Notes under the pieces: generated by a model
Told to the model about the DNA's origin: nothing
Databases searched by the model: none
What the model saw: the letters and a program-made list of their open reading frames with translations, nothing else
Program-made: the position numbers and the translations under genes
Shown here: one piece after another, positions 60,546 through 64,000 of the stretch
Layout: every line of letters begins with the position of its first letter
Numbering within the stretch: position 1 is the stretch's first letter
Assembly (NCBI RefSeq): GCF_009688945.1
Contig: NZ_AP021874.1
Location: 5,208,001 to 5,272,000, forward strand
Reading direction: 5' to 3'
Origin: Desulfosarcina alkanivorans
Lineage (GTDB): Bacteria; Desulfobacterota; Desulfobacteria; Desulfobacterales; Desulfosarcinaceae
Length of the DNA stretch: 64,000 nt

Positions 60546-61161
60546 TTTATACTCCATCGGATAAGCTGTAAAAGGATTGCAGCGCCAGAAGATCGTTATC
60601 GAGTCGAGTGTCATCACGTGGAAAATATTTAATAAAAACAAGGTATGGCATTCTTGAAAAAATGCAATTTTTTATTTTTTCCCGGCAATAACAGGGACGA
60701 TTGTGCTTTCATGCCTGCGGCTGGACGGGGTTCGACCCGGCTCGATGACAATTGGTAAGGGGTTAGGTCAAAAACCGGGGTGTTTTTCGGCCTTAAATCG
60801 TTTTTAGGGTCGAAAATGAGCGGTTTAAGAAATCAGCGGCTAAAAGTCCGAATAAAGGGGTCTCGACATTTGACATTTTTAACTGTGGGGTAGTAGTTTG
60901 CAACTACTTGCCGCAATTGAAAGATGTGCCGGTGGATAGAACCCAAAAACAGATCAAAAACGGGTCATGTTGAGACCGGATTCCGTGGAGCATGTAAAAT
61001 CTGCCCGTGGACCGGCCCAAAGCCCCCTGAGTCTATCCGGCGCGATAATAATTTTTCGCCCGCAAAAATTTTAAGATATAATCAGGCGGAATTGATTTTT
61101 GAAAATGTAAAGGGCTGCCCAAATAAGCAGTGCCATTTAAATTCTTCAGAAGGTGCTGAAT
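60546..61161. other. 616-bp stretch without a recognised gene
   Basis: AT-richer DNA with small inverted repeats: AGTAGTT-TGC-AACTACT at 60892-60908 and a CGGG/CCCG hairpin near 60735-60750. The short frames here have no protein-like character. The stretch could hold remnants of a mobile element, but no transposase or terminal repeats were identified. Confidence 0.4.
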
Positions 61162-62022
61162 ATGAGCGAAAACATACCGACCTCCGTTAAACGATTCTCT
61201 CATACAATGCTGCCGGTCGTGGAAAAAACGGTATTTCGCATGGGCGTCGCCGGTTCCTACGGCATTGATTCCACGGATATCCGGTGGGCCGCCGAACATG
61301 GTGCCAATTACTGGGTCTGGGGACGGGGGTTCGGCAGGGTTACAGACGGAATCAGGGAGGTCATCCGGCATGATCGGGAAAACCACGTGGTCAGTATGCT
61401 GGGGTGGGGCTTTTTCGGATGGCAGGTGCGGCGGAGCGTGGAAAATGCCCTGCGAAAGCTGGATACAGACTACCTGGATGTCTTCAAACTGGGGTGGCTT
61501 GGGAGAACATCGATCTACAGCCAGGGAATCATCGATACCTTGTTGAAGCTCAAACGCGAGAAGAAGATATTGAGCATCGGTACCAGCATCCATGATCGGA
61601 AGCGGGCCGGAAGGCTGGCGCTGGACTCGGAGATCGATCTGTTCATGATCCGCTACAATGCCAAGCATCCTGGCGCCGAACAGGATATCTTCCCTCACCT
61701 GTCCAAGCGAAATCCAGCCGTCGTCGGCTATACCGCATTGGCCTGGGGACAGCTGATCAAACCGTTAAAAGGCACCGCCATGCCTTCCTGGCCGGGCAGG
61801 GTGGACTTCAATGGGCCGCCTCTTTCACCGGACCTTTGTTACCGGTTCGTGCTGTCCAGTCCACATGTCCACGTGGTGCTGACCGGACCGCAGAACCGGG
61901 AGCAGCTCCGCCGGAATCTGGATGCCATGGAGCAGGGACCATTGGCGCCGGATGAAATGGACTGGATCCGGCAGTACGGTCAATTGGTCAAATCGAAGAA
62001 AAGGCTCGATTACGTGAAATAG
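61162..62022 (+). CDS. Aldo/keto reductase-like protein lacking the catalytic tetrad
   Basis: The 286-residue product follows the AKR barrel order: a glycine strand near the start, SVENALRKLDTDYLDVFKLG, KKILSIGTSIHDR and HVVLTGPQNREQLRRNLDAM. However, the DTAxxYG segment reads NYWVWGRGFG, the Lys strand reads VVSMLGWG, and the LH of the His strand reads LG. All four tetrad residues therefore appear absent. It may be a pseudo-enzyme or use a different chemistry. The start at 61162 is supported by AGAAGG upstream; an in-frame codon three residues earlier is possible. Confidence 0.75.
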   Translation: MSENIPTSVKRFSHTMLPVVEKTVFRMGVAGSYGIDSTDIRWAAEHGANYWVWGRGFGRVTDGIREVIRHDRENHVVSMLGWGFFGWQVRRSVENALRKLDTDYLDVFKLGWLGRTSIYSQGIIDTLLKLKREKKILSIGTSIHDRKRAGRLALDSEIDLFMIRYNAKHPGAEQDIFPHLSKRNPAVVGYTALAWGQLIKPLKGTAMPSWPGRVDFNGPPLSPDLCYRFVLSSPHVHVVLTGPQNREQLRRNLDAMEQGPLAPDEMDWIRQYGQLVKSKKRLDYVK

Positions 62023-62077
62023 TCACAGCTTCATTATGTTCGATACCGATACCGATACCGATGCTGGGGTACACAGG

Positions 62078-62162
62078 GGGCATGAAGTTGTGCGTTCCCA
62101 TCGATGGTGCCCTTTCCGGCAGTCGCCAACGGCTGCAGGATCACCCAATCGAAAAACGATCC
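62078..62162 (+). repeat. Copy B of a diverged ~83-bp direct repeat
   Basis: Partner of 58208-58291. The open frame beginning MKLCVPIDGALSGSRQRLQD runs past the repeat into unrelated sequence. It lies in the 264-bp gap between the AKR-like gene and ppc. The two copies bracket about 3.8 kb containing the aldo/keto reductase, carbonic anhydrase and AKR-like genes. Confidence 0.6.
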
Positions 62163-62286
62163 ATTCCTTATCGAAAAAAGTTTCATATCGACGCGACGCG
62201 ATCCCGTGAAAAGTTGCCGATGTCCGGACCAAAACCCGTTCGTCAGCCCCTTCCAACCCTTATCATGAGCTGTGGGAAGAATGAGC

Positions 62287-64000
62287 ATGGCCGAGAAAAA
62301 GACCACTACAGGCAAAAAACGGTCGCGGGGCATCACCGAGCCCCTGCAATACAAGATTGATCTCATCGGCCGTCTCGTGCGGCAGGTGGTGCGCCGGCAG
62401 GCCGGCGCCGACACCGCCCGAACGATCGAGGACCTGATGGATCTGTGCGAGGCCGCCGCCCGCTCGGATCAGTGGCGGACCCACACCGGCCTGCAGCCGC
62501 GCATCCAGGCCCTGGACCTGGATCAACTGGTCTGGATCTGCCGCGCCTTCACCACCTTTTTCCACCTGATCAACGAGGCCGAGCGTCAGGAGATCACCCG
62601 CATCAACCGCCTGGCGGCACAAAAGGAGACCCCGGAGCGCCCGCGCAAGGGGTCGATTCTCGAAGCGGTCCATCACCTCAAACAGCAGGGGATATCCGAA
62701 CCGGACATGGATCTGCTGGTCCGCGAACTGGATATCGAACCGACCCTCACCGCCCATCCCACCGAGGTCCGCCGCGGGACGATCCTGTTCAAGCAGAACC
62801 GCATCGCCGGGTTGCTGGCGCGCCTTTCCCCGGACCGCGTCCTGTCCGGGCGGGACAGGGCCGACACCATCGACCGCATCGCCCACGAGGTGGCCCTGCT
62901 GCTGGTGACGGACGACGTGCGCCCGGATCGGCTGCGCGTGCAGGACGAGGTGAAAAACGGCATCTACTACCAGACCCATGCCATCTGGGAAACCCTGCCG
63001 CGCATCATCGGCGATCTGCGCGAGGCGCTGGGCACCTATTTCGACATCAGCGACCAGGCCCCGCCCTTTCTGCGTTTTCGGTCCTGGATCGGCGGCGACC
63101 GGGACGGCAACCCCTTCGTGACCCCCGCCATCACGGCCCGGACGCTGGATGCCCACCGCAATGCGGCCCTGGACAACCACCGCAAGGCCCTGGAGGCGTT
63201 ATGGCAGGAGATGAGCATTTCATCGCTGCGGGTGGCCGTGCCCCACGCCCTGATGGAAGATATTCAGCACGAGGCCGATACAATCGCGCTGGATCCGGAT
63301 GAGGTGCACCGGTACCGCTTCGAACCCTTCCGGCTCAAAATCGCCTGCATGCTGGAACGCCTAAAACAATTCAAAACCGACCCGGCCGGCGGTGCCTACA
63401 GCGTATCGCAATTCCAGGACGATCTCGCGCTGTTGAAAAACAGCCTGACCCACAGCGGGCTCGGGGCGCTTTCCGCCTACCGGAGCCTCTCCGATCTGAT
63501 GGTCCGCAGCCGGGTGTTCGGTTTTCATCTGGCCGCGCTGGACATCCGGCAGCACAGCCGCGTCCATGAAGCCGTGATCGCGGAGCTGTTGAGGCTGTCC
63601 GGCGTCAGCGAGAACTACCCGGCCCTCGCGGAGTCGGAAAAAGTCGCCCTCCTGGAAAAAGAGCTGGCCAACCCGCGGCCGCTCTACCGCAATCGGGAAG
63701 ACCTGTCGGATCAGACCGTCGAGCTGCTGGATGTGTTCAACCTGATGCGCCGGGAGATGCGCAGGGATGAAAAGGCCGTCGGTGCCTACATCGTCAGCAT
63801 GACCCATACGGTGAGCGATCTGCTGGAAGTGCTGCTGCTGGCCAAAGAGGTCGGCCTGTGGCGTATGAAGGGCGGCGTGGTCACCACGCCGCTGGATGTG
63901 GTGCCGCTGTTTGAAACCATCGACGATCTTGAAGGGGCCGCGCCGCTGATGGCGTCCCTATACAACCATGCGCTCTACCGGCGTCATCTCAAGGCTCGCG
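62287..64000 (+). CDS. ppc: Phosphoenolpyruvate carboxylase (3' end outside window)
   Basis: The frame runs from an ATG at 62287 to the right edge with 571 codons visible. LTAHPTEVRRGTIL holds the first catalytic His, RSWIGGDRDGNPFVT is the PEP/bicarbonate site, and FHLAALDIRQHS and SMTHTVSDLLEVLLL follow. The enzyme makes oxaloacetate from PEP and bicarbonate. GGGAAG lies 10 bases upstream; an ATG six bases earlier is also possible. The C-terminal third lies beyond the window. Confidence 0.93.
   Translation, partial: MAEKKTTTGKKRSRGITEPLQYKIDLIGRLVRQVVRRQAGADTARTIEDLMDLCEAAARSDQWRTHTGLQPRIQALDLDQLVWICRAFTTFFHLINEAERQEITRINRLAAQKETPERPRKGSILEAVHHLKQQGISEPDMDLLVRELDIEPTLTAHPTEVRRGTILFKQNRIAGLLARLSPDRVLSGRDRADTIDRIAHEVALLLVTDDVRPDRLRVQDEVKNGIYYQTHAIWETLPRIIGDLREALGTYFDISDQAPPFLRFRSWIGGDRDGNPFVTPAITARTLDAHRNAALDNHRKALEALWQEMSISSLRVAVPHALMEDIQHEADTIALDPDEVHRYRFEPFRLKIACMLERLKQFKTDPAGGAYSVSQFQDDLALLKNSLTHSGLGALSAYRSLSDLMVRSRVFGFHLAALDIRQHSRVHEAVIAELLRLSGVSENYPALAESEKVALLEKELANPRPLYRNREDLSDQTVELLDVFNLMRREMRRDEKAVGAYIVSMTHTVSDLLEVLLLAKEVGLWRMKGGVVTTPLDVVPLFETIDDLEGAAPLMASLYNHALYRRHLKAR

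Noticed and set aside
60721..60760. tRNA or tmRNA T-arm look-alike (gggttcgaccc)
   Set aside because: No acceptor stem, D-arm or anticodon arm can be placed around it. It is better read as a simple hairpin.
62034..62414. Minus-strand frame overlapping copy B of the repeat and the ppc start
   Set aside because: It overlaps a firmly identified gene (ppc), and the matching region of copy A on that strand does not remain open.

Overview
The window is about 64 kb of high-GC bacterial chromosome that is densely packed with genes on both strands. Gene content points to an anaerobic Desulfobacterota (Desulfosarcina/Desulfobacteraceae-like) organism. It has two separate tungstate-type ABC transporters, FdhD for formate dehydrogenase maturation, a probable selenoprotein, a glycyl-radical enzyme with its activase, methylglyoxal synthase and a TamB/Omp85 pair. 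The taxonomic call is an inference from gene content; no rRNA, tRNA or CRISPR array was seen.

Layout. 1-5.9 kb: an HDOD protein (cut by the left edge), then a cytidylate kinase-like protein, a divergent protein kinase and a universal stress protein behind a sigma-54-like promoter, and a TSUP permease. 6-7.8 kb: tRNA-dihydrouridine synthase and fdhD on the minus strand. 8-14.8 kb: a housekeeping run rplU-rpmA-obgE-proB-proA-nadD-rsfS-gpmI. 14.8-20.3 kb: mostly minus-strand genes (ACT-domain protein, repeat-containing exported protein, DsbA-like selenoprotein, mgsA, proline dehydrogenase, GAF/HD-GYP) with recX on plus. 20.5-24.3 kb: a regulator and tupABC. 24.5-43.6 kb: EamA transporter, Omp85 protein, tamB, ferritin, glutamate dehydrogenase, flgM, MscS, a hybrid histidine kinase and an M16 peptidase.

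44-53.5 kb is the most distinctive region: a plus-strand block of glycyl-radical activase, trans-4-hydroxy-L-proline dehydratase (HypD), GntR/FadR regulator, ornithine-cyclodeaminase-family reductase, trans-3-hydroxyproline dehydratase (proline racemase family, Cys/Thr type) and a 1027-residue kinase/M23/class-III aminotransferase fusion resembling hydroxylysine kinase plus phospho-lyase. Together these could degrade the hydroxylated amino acids characteristic of collagen: 4-Hyp, 3-Hyp and 5-hydroxylysine. Each enzyme family is recognisable from sequence; the combined collagen-residue pathway is an inference.

53.5-57.6 kb: a methyltransferase and a Cys-rich small protein, divergent from wtpABC. 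57.6-62.3 kb is a patch with lower GC, gene remnants, a diverged roughly 83-bp direct repeat, two aldo/keto reductase-family genes (one without the catalytic tetrad) and a beta-carbonic anhydrase. The window ends inside ppc (PEP carboxylase).

The clearest correction to a routine annotation is at 16890-17516. An in-frame TGA replaces the first cysteine of a CPWC redox motif, so the gene is probably a selenoprotein that standard gene calling would truncate.
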